Shown in pieces: positions 9,632 through 19,066 of a stretch of 64,000 nucleotides of DNA. Every line of letters starts with the position of its first letter. The stretch's first letter is position 1. Below the pieces are notes generated by a model. It saw only the letters and a list, made by a program, of their open reading frames with translations. It made no database searches and was not told where the DNA came from. The position numbers and the translations under genes were made by a program. Origin of the DNA: Gammaproteobacteria bacterium (GTDB lineage Bacteria; Pseudomonadota; Gammaproteobacteria; Pseudomonadales; Pseudohongiellaceae); NCBI GenBank assembly GCA_030654835.1, contig JAURWS010000027.1, positions 57,492 to 121,491 on the forward strand, in the 5' to 3' direction.

Positions 9632-9949
9632 TCATTCGAGCAGATCGAGAAGCGCCTTCTTCTTCTCAGAAGACAACTGCTGGAATTTTTGGATCAGGCG
9701 CAGCGCTACATCATTCAGATCACCATCCACCGGCGCCAGGCCTATGCGGTCGGCGGCAATCGGCGCGCCGTCTCTGGCGACGAACTGCTCCAGCAACAAC
9801 GTAATCTCGGAGTTCATGCTGCGGCGATTTTTGCGGGAGATCGCTACGAGCTGTTCGTGGTAGCCATGCGGCAGACGCAGTACGAACTTGTAATCCTGCT
9901 TGTCGCTCGTGGACGGGACATTCTGATCGGTTTGCTGGTTTCTGGACAT
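9632..9949 (-). CDS. Arc-type ribbon-helix-helix DNA-binding protein
   Basis: The 105-residue protein has a central YKFVLRLPHGYHEQLVAISR segment followed by NRRSMNSEITLLLEQFV, matching the Arc/MetJ beta-strand plus two-helix fold. The N-terminus is polar and the C-terminus (LNDVALRLIQKFQQLSSEKK) is probably helical. Such proteins bind operators as dimers and often autoregulate. It is the promoter-proximal gene of a four-gene minus-strand operon with lgt, thyA and folA. Target sites are unknown; short inverted repeats upstream are candidates. Confidence 0.75.
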   Translation of the reverse strand: MSRNQQTDQNVPSTSDKQDYKFVLRLPHGYHEQLVAISRKNRRSMNSEITLLLEQFVARDGAPIAADRIGLAPVDGDLNDVALRLIQKFQQLSSEKKKALLDLLE

Positions 9950-10295
9950 GATTGACCTGCCTTCGCTGTCATCGCTGGGTGGTCCTCAGCAATTGGAGGG
10001 CTCCGGGCATGACCTCAAAACGGCTTGTTTCGATGGTTGTCTAAAAGGTTTGTTGAACTGTTTGTTGAAATCGGGAAACGTAACCGGATTTCAATTCCGG
10101 CCAGTCTATTAGATTGAGGCTGACGATTCCATCCGTAGATTCGTCAGTTCTCGTTATGTCCCTATGGCACTCTCATCCAAGAGCTATCCTAGGTAGGCAT
10201 TATCCTTGTATTCGTGGGTAAATCTGTAGGAATTTTGCCATAGTACTGAAATATATTTGGCAATCGACCTGCGAGGCCGTCGTTTGGCCTCAGTC
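9950..10295. other. Intergenic region upstream of the RHH regulator
   Basis: No convincing gene is visible in these 346 bases. They should contain the minus-strand promoter for the RHH-lgt-thyA-folA operon. Two small inverted repeats are seen: CCGGA/TCCGG around 10084-10100, and CTGACGA (10120-10126) with TCGTCAG (10141-10147). Either could be an operator for the RHH protein; this is inference only. Confidence 0.4.
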
Positions 10296-12572
10296 TCAGT
10301 TATTGCGCGCCGAACGCAGCAGCCTGTCGATGCCGGCGTTGTACAGTGCCATGTCGACACAGCTGCGCACCATCTGCGCCTCATCCAGTTGCATGACCTC
10401 GGCCAGCAACTCTTTGGCAGTCGTCAGCGGGATGCTGCGAATCACCGCTTTGACCTTCAGCAGAGTCGTCGCGTTCATGGAGAGGATGTCGAACCCCATG
10501 GCGATGAGCAGGACGGCCGCAGCCGGATCGCCCGCCATTTCCCCGCAGATGCTGACGGTTCGGTTTTCCGCGTGCGCCTCGGTGACGATGAACTGCAGCG
10601 CCTGCAAAACTGCCGGGTGAAAGGAGGAGTACAGACTGGCGACACGCGGGTTGTTGCGATCCACGGCGAGCAGGTACTGAGTAAGATCGTTGCTGCCGAC
10701 AGAGATAAAATCCACCAGGCGACAGAGGGCGCGGGTCTGGTACACCGCCGCTGGCAACTCGATCATGACGCCGATCGGTGGCATGCGCACTTCCAGCCCC
10801 TCTTCACGCAACTCCCGGAAGGCGCGTTTGATGATCTGAATCGAGCCGGTGACTTCCTGCACGTTGGAGATCATGGGCAGCATGATCTGCAGATTGTTCA
10901 GGCCTTCGCTCGCGCGAATCATGGCGCGCACCTGGGCGATGAAAATCTCGGGGTGGTCGAGCGTCACGCGAATGCCGCGCCAACCGAGGAAGGGGTTTTC
11001 CTCTTCTATGGGGAAATAGGGCAGCGCCTTGTCGCCCCCGATGTCCAGCGTCCGCATGGTCACCAGCTTAGGGGCAAAGGCCTGCAGTTGCTCGCGGTAG
11101 ATGGCTGTCTGCTCGTGCTCACTGGGAAAACGCTCGGCCAGCAGGAATGGCACCTCGGTACGGAACAGTCCGATCCCTTCCGCGCCGTGATCCAGCGAGC
11201 GAATGACATCCGACATCAAACCGGTGTTCACCCACAGATTCACCCGATGCTTGTCCGGGGTCTCGCATGGCAGATGGATCAGGCCCTCCAGGCCTTTGAC
11301 CAGCTGCTCTTCCTCTTTGATCACTTCACGATAGCGATTGCGCAGCTGATCCGAAGGGCTGCTGTAGACCTGGCCGTTGTAACCATCGACGATCAGCTCT
11401 CGGCCATCGAGTTGCCGATACGGCAGATCCACGACGCCCATGGCCGTTGGGATTCCCATGGTGCGAGCGAGAATGGCGACGTGGGAGTTCCCCGACCCTT
11501 TCACCGACACCAGACCCCGCAATTTCTCTTTGGGGACATCGGCCAGCATGGCGGCTGTCAACTCTTCACTGACGAGGATAGTGTCGTGGGCGTAGTCAGT
11601 CTTCACCGCGTCCTTGTCCTGCAGATAGAACAACACGCGGCTGCAGAGATCCTTGATGTCGGCGGCGCGTTCGCGCAGATAGGGATCCTTCATCATCTCG
11701 AAGGCGCGTACGTGATCCTTGGTGACATCGGCCAACGCACCCTGTGCCCACTGCCCCTCGCGAATTCTGTCGACGACTTCCTTGCCCAGTGCATCATCGT
11801 CGAGCATGCGCAGGTAGACGCCGAAAATCTCGCCCTCTTCTGGGCGCAGGCGCGACTCCAGCGTGCTGATCAGCGCCGTCATGTCCTGACGCACCGCATT
11901 CAGCGCCGCGTTGAAATAATCGATTTCCTTGTCGATGTCGGTACAGGTGCGATTGGGGATAAGATCGATGTCGGCGGGCGGAAACACCACCACCGCGTGC
12001 CCGATGGCAACGCCTGTCGCACCGGGGACGCCAGCGAAGCTGGTATCGGACTTGCGCTGCCCCGAGGGGCTGACTCCCAGAATGGCGCCAGTCGCCTCGG
12101 CTGCGGCAATCACCCCGGCAAGCTGTGCAGACAGGGTGACGAGAAAGGCTTCCTCGCCTTCGTCGAAACAGCGCATTTCCCGATGCTGCACGACGAGCAC
12201 GCCCAGCACTTTGCGGTGGTGGATGATCGGCACGCCCAGAAACGAGCTGAACTGCTCCTCGCCCGTTTCCGAGAGGTAATGGTAATTCGGGTGTGATTTG
12301 GCGTCTTCGAGGTTCACTGGTTCTGCGTTGCTGGCGACCAACCCCACCAGACCTTCGCCGACCTGCAGACTGACATGGCCGACGGCTTCTTTCTTGAGTC
12401 CTTCGGAGGCCATCAACACGTGGCTGTTGATTTCCTGGTCGAGCAGATACACGGAACAGACCTGTGTGTTCATGGCGGCGCGTACGCGCGTCACGATGAT
12501 ATCGAGGGCCGACTGCAGATCCCGAGCAGTGTTGACCTCTTGTACTATCTCACGCAGTCTTTCCAACATCAT
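10296..12572 (-). CDS. ptsP: Phosphoenolpyruvate-protein phosphotransferase PtsP (nitrogen PTS enzyme I)
   Basis: The 758-residue protein has an N-terminal GAF domain (about residues 1-150; CSVYLLDQ, GLVGLVASNAEPVNL), then the enzyme I modules. The phosphorylated histidine lies in GSGNSHVAILARTMGIPTAM (His364), and the PEP-binding barrel contains GIGLFRTEVPFL, GWRGIRVTLDHPE, ISVGSNDLTQYLLAVDRNN and the catalytic SICGEMAGD. The GAF domain distinguishes PtsP from sugar-PTS enzyme I. It passes phosphate from PEP to NPr and on to EIIA-Ntr in nitrogen and potassium signalling. It follows rppH, the conserved gammaproteobacterial arrangement. Confidence 0.95.
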   Translation of the reverse strand: MMLERLREIVQEVNTARDLQSALDIIVTRVRAAMNTQVCSVYLLDQEINSHVLMASEGLKKEAVGHVSLQVGEGLVGLVASNAEPVNLEDAKSHPNYHYLSETGEEQFSSFLGVPIIHHRKVLGVLVVQHREMRCFDEGEEAFLVTLSAQLAGVIAAAEATGAILGVSPSGQRKSDTSFAGVPGATGVAIGHAVVVFPPADIDLIPNRTCTDIDKEIDYFNAALNAVRQDMTALISTLESRLRPEEGEIFGVYLRMLDDDALGKEVVDRIREGQWAQGALADVTKDHVRAFEMMKDPYLRERAADIKDLCSRVLFYLQDKDAVKTDYAHDTILVSEELTAAMLADVPKEKLRGLVSVKGSGNSHVAILARTMGIPTAMGVVDLPYRQLDGRELIVDGYNGQVYSSPSDQLRNRYREVIKEEEQLVKGLEGLIHLPCETPDKHRVNLWVNTGLMSDVIRSLDHGAEGIGLFRTEVPFLLAERFPSEHEQTAIYREQLQAFAPKLVTMRTLDIGGDKALPYFPIEEENPFLGWRGIRVTLDHPEIFIAQVRAMIRASEGLNNLQIMLPMISNVQEVTGSIQIIKRAFRELREEGLEVRMPPIGVMIELPAAVYQTRALCRLVDFISVGSNDLTQYLLAVDRNNPRVASLYSSFHPAVLQALQFIVTEAHAENRTVSICGEMAGDPAAAVLLIAMGFDILSMNATTLLKVKAVIRSIPLTTAKELLAEVMQLDEAQMVRSCVDMALYNAGIDRLLRSARNN

Positions 12573-12647
12573 GATTCAATTCCGTGTCTCTTGTTACAGT
12601 GGCTGCTCTACATTGGCTGGGGATGGCGTACCGGTAAAGGCCTGATC

Positions 12648-13133
12648 TCAGGGGCGCAGGAACCGATTCAGGGGGGTGACCAGTTCCTTCAGCGCCTGTC
12701 GATAGACCTCACGTTTGAAATCAATGACCTGGCTCAATGGATACCAGAAACTGACCCATTGCCAATCATCGAACTCCGGCATGTTGTTGGCTCGCAGATT
12801 GATATTCTGTTCATCACAACGCATTTTCAGAAGATACCACTTCTGTTTCTGGCCAATGCAAACCGGATTGGAATTCTGTCGAATGAGATTCTTGGGCAGC
12901 TCATAGTAAAGCCAGCCCTTGGTCGAAGAGATAATCTCCACATCGGCTGGTCCCAGCCCTACCTCTTCCTTTAATTCCCGATAGAGCGCCTGCTGCAGAC
13001 GTTCGCCGTGCCGGATGCCGCCCTGCGGAAACTGCCAGGCGTCCTGGCCAATGCGTTTCGCCCACAGCAGTTGACCGTGAGGATTGCAGATGATGATGCC
13101 TACATTAGGTCTGAAACCTTGAGAATCTATCAT
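12648..13133 (-). CDS. rppH: RNA pyrophosphohydrolase (Nudix)
   Basis: The 161-residue product contains the Nudix box [20 protein letters not shown] followed by VGL, preceded by AWQFPQ as in RppH. RppH removes pyrophosphate from the 5' end of mRNA and so triggers RNase E-dependent decay. Length matches family members. The gene lies 75 bases upstream of ptsP in the same orientation, as in E. coli and Pseudomonas, and is divergent from the HAD hydrolase gene. Confidence 0.93.
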   Translation of the reverse strand: MIDSQGFRPNVGIIICNPHGQLLWAKRIGQDAWQFPQGGIRHGERLQQALYRELKEEVGLGPADVEIISSTKGWLYYELPKNLIRQNSNPVCIGQKQKWYLLKMRCDEQNINLRANNMPEFDDWQWVSFWYPLSQVIDFKREVYRQALKELVTPLNRFLRP

Positions 13134-13230
13134 CCTGGTGTCTCGTCCTTAGCTAAAAAATCAACCTCGGCATTGTTTCACAACTGCGGAGGCTTGTTCA
13201 ACGACTGGCTGCGGAGCACTGCGGAACGGG

Positions 13231-13236
13231 TATAAT
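13231..13236 (+). promoter_or_regulatory. Putative -10 box for the HAD hydrolase gene
   Basis: A perfect TATAAT lies 37 bases before the start codon, flanked by CGGG and CCCG that form a small palindrome around it. No good -35 hexamer is present at the ideal distance, so the promoter call is tentative. Confidence 0.45.
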
Positions 13237-13272
13237 GCCCGCCTTCAACGGCAGCACCCGGACCCTGAACAA

Positions 13273-13956
13273 ATGACTCTTGCTATTTTCGACCTCGATA
13301 ACACCCTGCTTGGCGGCGACAGTGATCACAGCTGGGGAGACTTCCTCATTGGCAAAGGGCTGGTGAACGCCACGGAGCACAGGGCCCGCAATGATCGTTT
13401 CTACTATCAGTACCTGCACGGCGGCCTGAACATGGTGGACTACGTCGAGTTCGCTGTCGGCCCGGTGAAGGGCATGCCGAGAGCCACCCGCGAGGCGCTG
13501 CATCGTGACTTCATGGCGGAATTCATCGAGCCGATGATTCTGCCGGCAGCCATGCAATTGCTGCAATCCCATCGCGACAGAGGCGATTTTTGTCTGATCA
13601 TTACGGCGACCAATCGTTTCATCACCGAACCGATTGCACAGCGGCTTGGAGTCGATGCCCTGATCGCCACCGACCTGGAAATGGAAAACGACTGCTACAC
13701 AGGCCGCGTGCAGGGAATTGCCAATTTTCAGGCGGGAAAAGTACGTAATCTGGAGCAGTGGCTGAGTGCGCGAGCTGGTTCCAACTCTAACGCTCTGACT
13801 ATGGCGGACAGCGTCTTCTACAGCGATTCCTTCAACGACCTGCCATTACTGGAGAAGGCGGCCAAGGCCGTTGCTGTCGATCCAGATCAGACGCTGTTGA
13901 ATATCGCCCGCGAACGCGGCTGGGACGTCATCAGCCTGCGCGGCCAGCAATTCTGA
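13273..13956 (+). CDS. HAD-superfamily (subfamily IB, SerB-like) hydrolase
   Basis: The 227-residue product starts with the HAD nucleophile motif IFDLDNTLL (Asp7, Asp9), followed by LIITATNRF (motif II) and MADSVFYSDSFNDLPLL (motif IV). This is the subfamily IB pattern shared with phosphoserine phosphatase-like enzymes. The substrate is unknown; related genes sit next to rppH in pseudomonads. It could act on phosphoserine, histidinol-phosphate or another small phosphoester. Confidence 0.82.
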   Translation: MTLAIFDLDNTLLGGDSDHSWGDFLIGKGLVNATEHRARNDRFYYQYLHGGLNMVDYVEFAVGPVKGMPRATREALHRDFMAEFIEPMILPAAMQLLQSHRDRGDFCLIITATNRFITEPIAQRLGVDALIATDLEMENDCYTGRVQGIANFQAGKVRNLEQWLSARAGSNSNALTMADSVFYSDSFNDLPLLEKAAKAVAVDPDQTLLNIARERGWDVISLRGQQF

Positions 13957-13992
13957 CGCCAGCATGCTTTAACATTGCATCCCCGGGGCGTA

Positions 13993-14511
13993 TCAGAGCG
14001 TGGCGAGGTTGATCTCGACGATCAGATCATCGGCCAGACGCTCCAACTGTCGCTGCAGAACATGCAGATCCAGATCAGTAGGCACCTTGAGAAGTGCCTG
14101 AGCATTGAAGAGCGGCTCACCCGACATCGGAGCGCTGCTGCATTGCGTCGTCAGCTCCTCGACGTTGACATGCTGCGCTGCCAGCGCCCGGGAAATCTCC
14201 TTGATGATCCCGGGCCGGTCATTCCCGACCAGCGTCAGCCGCAAGGTGCGCTGACGAGCAGGCGGTTCTGTCATGCTGACTTTTTCCACGACAAGGCGCA
14301 GCACCGACGAGAGCCGTTGCAGATCCTGCACCAGCGCGTCGGCATGCAGGTCATCCACGCTGACACGTAGAATTCCCGCAAACTTGCCAGCCAGATGCGC
14401 CATGTTGCTCTCCAGCCAGTTGCCGGAGTGGCGGGCGATGGTCTCGGACAGCAGCTCCACCAGACCGGGTTTGTCGTCTCCGATAATTGTCAGTACCAGA
14501 TAAGTCGCCAC
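13993..14511 (-). CDS. gcvR: GcvR-like double ACT-domain regulator
   Basis: The 172-residue protein consists of two ACT domains: the first begins YLVLTIIGDDKPGLVELLSE and the second LRLTLVGNDRPGIIKEISRA. This is the GcvR architecture. In E. coli GcvR represses the glycine cleavage operon by antagonising GcvA. A gcvTHP operon lies about 17 kb away, but no gcvA-like partner was recognised close by. Translation starts at GTG, supported by an AGGAG ribosome site upstream. The assignment is by architecture; other ACT-ACT proteins are possible. Confidence 0.75.
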   Translation of the reverse strand: MATYLVLTIIGDDKPGLVELLSETIARHSGNWLESNMAHLAGKFAGILRVSVDDLHADALVQDLQRLSSVLRLVVEKVSMTEPPARQRTLRLTLVGNDRPGIIKEISRALAAQHVNVEELTTQCSSAPMSGEPLFNAQALLKVPTDLDLHVLQRQLERLADDLIVEINLATL

Positions 14512-14572
14512 TTCAGTTCCACTCCTCTTGCGTTGGGGTTGCGTCCAAACGGTTACTCTTTCTATACGTCTA

Positions 14573-15796
14573 TCAGGCGCTGATCATGACACGGCGCGGG
14601 AACTGACCGAACTCTTCCCAGAAGCTGACGCGCTCAGGCAGATCTTCCTGCCTTGCCTGTGTCTTGCCATTCTCATCCGTGACACGCGACACCAGCGTAT
14701 GTTCGCCGGGCTGAGCCCCTTGCCAGTTGAAGGTGAAAAGCTTCCAGGTAAATTGCGAAGACTGCGGATTAATGGTGGCGGCCTGCCAGGGCCCACCGTC
14801 AATGCTGACCTCGACACTGCGGATCGGCGTCCCGTCGTTGAAAATGAAACCCATCACGGTGTGATCTGTGCCACTGCGGGTCACGCGGATAATGGTCGAT
14901 TTCAGATTCATTTTTGCGACCGAATTCTCGACCCAGCGCTCCCGACCACCCACCATCTCGCGCTTCAGGGTCACGTAGTCGCGGCCCATGAAGCGGCCCA
15001 TATAACGAGTATCCTGAATGTGAATCTGCGTCAGCCACTTCACGTTGGCGACGCCATACCATCCCGGCACCAGCAGACGCACTGGTTTGCCGTGATAGTG
15101 CGGCAGCGGCTCGCCATTCATTTCAAAGACCAGCATGTTGTTTTCGTTCAGCGCGTCTTCGACAGACAGTGCTCGTGCGAAAGCCTTGGGAACCTTGCGG
15201 CCACGGATCTCTTCTTCACCGATATCGGAGCCGAAGAACACTACTTCCTTGCCTTCCGGCTGGATGCCAGCTTCCAGCAGGATGTCACGCAGACTCACAC
15301 CGCGCCATGTGGCATTACCGACCAGGCCGTGAAAGAGTCGGCCACCGTTGCCGCCACACTCGAAGCCGACATCCTTTTCGATGACGGGGCGGCTGCGCAG
15401 TTGCTCCAGAGAAAAATTCAGCGGGCGGTCTACCAGGCCGGTCACACTCAGTTGATAACTGGCGTTGTCCACCTCGGGCTGGCCGTAATGCTGCACCAGA
15501 TAGAAGTCGTCATTGGTGGAGAAGAACGAAGAAATCTTGCGGGTATCCTGGAAATGTGTGGCACCTGGGCGTACCGGCTGGGGATTGAAGGTGTCAGGAA
15601 CATCTGTAAAGGGAACTTCAATCTCACCTTGCGCCAGTGCCGGCAACATCCACCCCGGAAAGGTGCTCGCGCCTGCGGCGATGAGGCCGGTATTGATGGC
15701 CCTCTTGAGCAGTTTTCTTCTGCCCGGATCAGCAACGGCGGCGTGTTGCATTGCGGGGTTGGCTATGGGAGAGTTTTCGGTATCTTCGGGGTTCAT
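14573..15796 (-). CDS. Sulfite-oxidase-family molybdoenzyme, Tat-exported
   Basis: The 407-residue product has a twin-arginine signal near residues 25-32 (GRRKLLKRA) followed by a hydrophobic stretch ending in LPALAQG. The molybdopterin domain includes the ligand cysteine in GFECGGNGGRLF (Cys147) and VLVPGWYGVANVKWL; a C-terminal Mo-co dimerisation domain follows (SVEVSIDGGPWQAA). Family members oxidise sulfite to sulfate in the periplasm, passing electrons to a c-type cytochrome. No adjacent cytochrome gene is present. The ATG at 15796 is chosen; a GTG two codons upstream is also possible. Confidence 0.85.
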   Translation of the reverse strand: MNPEDTENSPIANPAMQHAAVADPGRRKLLKRAINTGLIAAGASTFPGWMLPALAQGEIEVPFTDVPDTFNPQPVRPGATHFQDTRKISSFFSTNDDFYLVQHYGQPEVDNASYQLSVTGLVDRPLNFSLEQLRSRPVIEKDVGFECGGNGGRLFHGLVGNATWRGVSLRDILLEAGIQPEGKEVVFFGSDIGEEEIRGRKVPKAFARALSVEDALNENNMLVFEMNGEPLPHYHGKPVRLLVPGWYGVANVKWLTQIHIQDTRYMGRFMGRDYVTLKREMVGGRERWVENSVAKMNLKSTIIRVTRSGTDHTVMGFIFNDGTPIRSVEVSIDGGPWQAATINPQSSQFTWKLFTFNWQGAQPGEHTLVSRVTDENGKTQARQEDLPERVSFWEEFGQFPRRVMISA

Positions 15797-15993
15797 TGAC
15801 ACACCTCTTATGACTAATGACTAATGATTAATGACTTGCACCTTCCGGCGGACTGGCTGGTGACGATATCACAGGGCTGAAGTGTTGCCTACACGCCGGG
15901 CTCTGTACGACAGCGGCTGGACACGGAAGGCTAAATTTGGAAAGATCGGTCGCAGCCAGACCTGACACCATTGTGAATGGAACCATCAAGCCT

Positions 15994-18267
15994 ATGGAAA
16001 GCACGCTGGAATCAACTGACCTGTCTCCCGCCCCGGCCTTGCGGCTCGATCTGGCCGGGTTGCGCAAGGGCGTCAACAATTACCACATCGATGTCCGCAT
16101 CAGCCCGAAATTTTCGGCGGACGTGCGCCGTCTCGCCACCGCGCTGCTGAGCCAAGCGACTGCCCCCACGGCGCAGACAAGCGATCTCAGCGCCCAGTTC
16201 AACGCGCTGCGTACCAGTTATCTCGACATGATGACCGCGCTGTTGCATCGGGTGAAAACCGATCTGAATCCGGACAGCGTCGGCCTGCTGGAGTTTGCCA
16301 CACTCAAATTTATTCTCAGCACGTCAAGGGGGTTGCTGGACGAGAGCATCGACAGCCTCAAAGGACATGGTGCCGCCGGGCAACAGAATCAATCCGGCAA
16401 CGCTCTCACCACCAATCAGCGCCTGTTCTGGCTGCAGAAAAACTACGACGCCATCCTGCTGGCGGTCAACAGCCAGATTTTTGCGCAACTGGAGCGTGTC
16501 GAGTCGCGCCAGCTGCGCGATGTCCGCACCCAGTATCTGCCACTGCAGGGCCACAACGTGCTTGAACTGCGCCTGAACCCGATGCTGTTTACCAGCGAGC
16601 CGGGGGCCAGCGCCTTCCTGATTGATCGCTATCGGCTCTGGGGGGGCGACAGCGAGGATGTCGGCTTCAATGCGCTGAACGCGGACGTGGAAAGACTGCT
16701 TCGCGAACAGCTGCCGCATTTGCACAGCGCCGGGCTGCTGGAGACACCCGGCACCGGCACGCCGGAACTCTATGACGAACTGGGAGGCTTGTTTCAGACC
16801 CAGAAGTTCATGGGCATGGCCACGGATATGAAGACCACACTGACAGAGGAATTTTCCTGGCTTGATCACCCCTCCAATCTCGATCTGCTCTTCAATATCG
16901 AGCGGCAGACCGCAGCACTGCAGGAACTGCGTCGGCAGTCGGGCTGGGGCGCGTGGTGGGAGGGCAGGAAGGACCTGCAGAAGCGGCGCAGAATTCTGCT
17001 CAGCATCATCAAACAACTGAAGAAGCGCCGCATACTGACGCTGCTCATCGCGTCGCCACATGTTCAGCGCATCTGGTCGCCTGCGCTGGGCGAGCAGATC
17101 GAAGGCAGGATTCTCTGTCAGTATCTGGGCGGCTTGATCAACACGCAAAAGCTGCAGAGCCGCGCGCTCAACGGCAAGACCTTCACGCCAGCCCAGCTCA
17201 AGCAGTTCGAGAGTATCCGTCAGGAGATCAAACGCGAGGCCGACGCAGGACAGATGGAGAGCATCCTCGGCATCCTGCAGGACATCAGCCGCTTCCGCCT
17301 GCACCTGAAGTACTACCGCCTGGCGCACCGGGCTTTCAACAGAGTCAGGATTCTCAAACTGGACAGCGAGCTGACGCTCTCCAAAGAGGCTGGAACCCTT
17401 TATTCCCTGCTGACCCCGCATGAGCAGGTGGATGAAGAAGACCGTATCGTGCATCACGCCATCATCAAGGCGGATGTGCGCGGTTCGACCACGGTGACGG
17501 AAGAATTGCAGAACAAGGCGCTGAATCCGGCCTCCTATTTCAGCCTGCGTTTCTTCAGCCCCATCAACAAGCTGCTGCCACTCTACGGAGCCAACAAGGT
17601 CTTCATCGAGGGCGACGCGGTCATCCTGAGTTTCCTCGAACACGAGAAGAAACCCCAGCAGTGGTTCGCCGTGGCGCGGGCCTGTGGTCTCGCCAAGGAC
17701 ATGCTCAACATCGTGCACGCCAACAACCGGCACTCGGAGCAGATGGGCCTGCCCAAACTGGAGCTTGGCATCGGCCTGTGTTACGCGGCGACGCCACCAC
17801 TGTTCCTGTATGACGAAGACAAACCCATCATGATCTCCTCGGCCATCGGCAAGGCTGACCGGCTGTCATCCTGCACCTGGAAGCTGCGCACGCTGGTGCA
17901 ACCGGGGCTGTTCAATGTGGAGGTATATGCGTTGGCGGACGGCGAGCATGGTCGCGGTGAGAAAGGCCAGAATTCGATCCGCTACAACGTGAACGGGATT
18001 CTTCTGGATCACGCCGGGTTTGCCAAACTGCAGCAGGAAATCATCCTCAAACGCGTCACCGTGAAGATCAATGGTGGCACGATCGTGCTGCATGTCGGCA
18101 AGTTCCCCGACGTCGAAGGCAGAATGCACGACCTGGTCATACGCGAGGGCCGGGTCGGGCTATGGCAGAATGACGCCCCGGTGCCGGACCACTCCTCCGA
18201 CGAGTGCTTCTACGAAGTCGTGACCAACCGCAAGCTGATCTCGCAAGTGAGTACGCCGCAGCCATAG
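15994..18267 (+). CDS. Large protein with a divergent class III nucleotide-cyclase-like domain
   Basis: I do not recognise the family of this roughly 757-residue protein. The N-terminal 470 residues look largely alpha-helical and polar, without signal peptide or obvious membrane spans. Around residues 490-620 the pattern IIKADVRGSTTVTEEL (Asp494), KVFIEGDAVILSFLE (Asp541) and LELGIGLCYA resembles the two metal-binding aspartates and core strands of class III adenylate/guanylate cyclases. The C-terminal 130 residues contain beta-rich segments. Start 15994 (ATG) is chosen; a TTG at 15937 would add 19 residues. It is divergent from the sulfite oxidase gene. Cyclase activity is inferred only from the motif pattern. 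Confidence 0.65.
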   Translation: MESTLESTDLSPAPALRLDLAGLRKGVNNYHIDVRISPKFSADVRRLATALLSQATAPTAQTSDLSAQFNALRTSYLDMMTALLHRVKTDLNPDSVGLLEFATLKFILSTSRGLLDESIDSLKGHGAAGQQNQSGNALTTNQRLFWLQKNYDAILLAVNSQIFAQLERVESRQLRDVRTQYLPLQGHNVLELRLNPMLFTSEPGASAFLIDRYRLWGGDSEDVGFNALNADVERLLREQLPHLHSAGLLETPGTGTPELYDELGGLFQTQKFMGMATDMKTTLTEEFSWLDHPSNLDLLFNIERQTAALQELRRQSGWGAWWEGRKDLQKRRRILLSIIKQLKKRRILTLLIASPHVQRIWSPALGEQIEGRILCQYLGGLINTQKLQSRALNGKTFTPAQLKQFESIRQEIKREADAGQMESILGILQDISRFRLHLKYYRLAHRAFNRVRILKLDSELTLSKEAGTLYSLLTPHEQVDEEDRIVHHAIIKADVRGSTTVTEELQNKALNPASYFSLRFFSPINKLLPLYGANKVFIEGDAVILSFLEHEKKPQQWFAVARACGLAKDMLNIVHANNRHSEQMGLPKLELGIGLCYAATPPLFLYDEDKPIMISSAIGKADRLSSCTWKLRTLVQPGLFNVEVYALADGEHGRGEKGQNSIRYNVNGILLDHAGFAKLQQEIILKRVTVKINGGTIVLHVGKFPDVEGRMHDLVIREGRVGLWQNDAPVPDHSSDECFYEVVTNRKLISQVSTPQP

Positions 18268-18274
18268 GGGCGGA

Positions 18275-18853
18275 TCAGTGGTGATGGCCGCCCTGGCCAT
18301 GCGCGTGCCGGTGTTCGATTTCATCGGGGGTTGCCGGACGTACACCGACAATCTCTATCTCATAGTGCAGGGTTCGGCCGGCATACGGATGATTGGTGTC
18401 GACGTCGACATTGAAACGTCCCGCCTTGACCACCAGCGCGTTGCGAATGCCGTGATGGGTCTGGATTGCGACAATCTCACCGGCCATGATCTGTTTCTGC
18501 CCCTGCCTGAGGTGCAGGTGTTTGATGGGCACACGCTGAACGGAGTTGGGACGGCGCGGGCCATAGGCCTGCTCCGGCTCCAAAGTGATGGACAGTTTGT
18601 CCCCTTCAGATTTGCCCGCCATTGCCTCTTCCAGGCCCGAGATCACGTTGGCGTGGCCGTGCAGATAAAGCAGTGGTTCTCTGCCAGCGGATTGTTCCAG
18701 CCAGCCTGACAATTCACCGGCCTCGTTCACCTCACAGAGGCTGTAGTGAAAGGTAACTACGCAGTCTTTACCGATGACTTGCCTGGCAGGAGCCTGGGCC
18801 TCTGCCTTTGCTTTGGGTTTTGCTCTTTTTTTGGGGGTTGCTGCTTCAGTCAT
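18275..18853 (-). CDS. slyD: SlyD-like FKBP-type peptidyl-prolyl isomerase
   Basis: The 192-residue protein has the SlyD layout: FKBP half-domain (VVTFHYSL), LLYLHGHANVISGLEEAM, a central insert-in-flap domain (about 95-145) and the return strand HPYAGRTLHYEIEIVGV. The C-terminus is His-rich (HRHAHGQGGHHH), suggesting nickel or other metal binding. It acts as a cytosolic chaperone-isomerase. The first 25 residues are an unusual Lys/Ala/Pro-rich extension (KKRAKPKAKAEAQAPA) absent from typical SlyD. It converges on the cyclase-like gene with only 7 bases between them. Confidence 0.85.
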   Translation of the reverse strand: MTEAATPKKRAKPKAKAEAQAPARQVIGKDCVVTFHYSLCEVNEAGELSGWLEQSAGREPLLYLHGHANVISGLEEAMAGKSEGDKLSITLEPEQAYGPRRPNSVQRVPIKHLHLRQGQKQIMAGEIVAIQTHHGIRNALVVKAGRFNVDVDTNHPYAGRTLHYEIEIVGVRPATPDEIEHRHAHGQGGHHH

Positions 18854-19066
18854 ACATCCGTACTCCAGTCAGTTTCGGCAATTCTAGCAAAGATGGGAAC
18901 GCCAATGACACAGACAGGCTTCGTGTTATCAAATTTCACTATCAAAGCGGCAAGGAAAAATTAATTAGAATTATTGCCTGCGGTGGACTATGTTCCGGGG
19001 AGCTCCATGCGGAGCGATCAAGCCTCCCGTTGAAGAGGCTCAGCATAATCAATCAGGAGAACAGCC

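Noticed and set aside
10257..12296. Long open frame on the plus strand opposite ptsP
   Set aside because: It is a shadow of the G+C-rich ptsP codons; the translation has no recognisable domain, whereas the opposite strand encodes a clear enzyme I.
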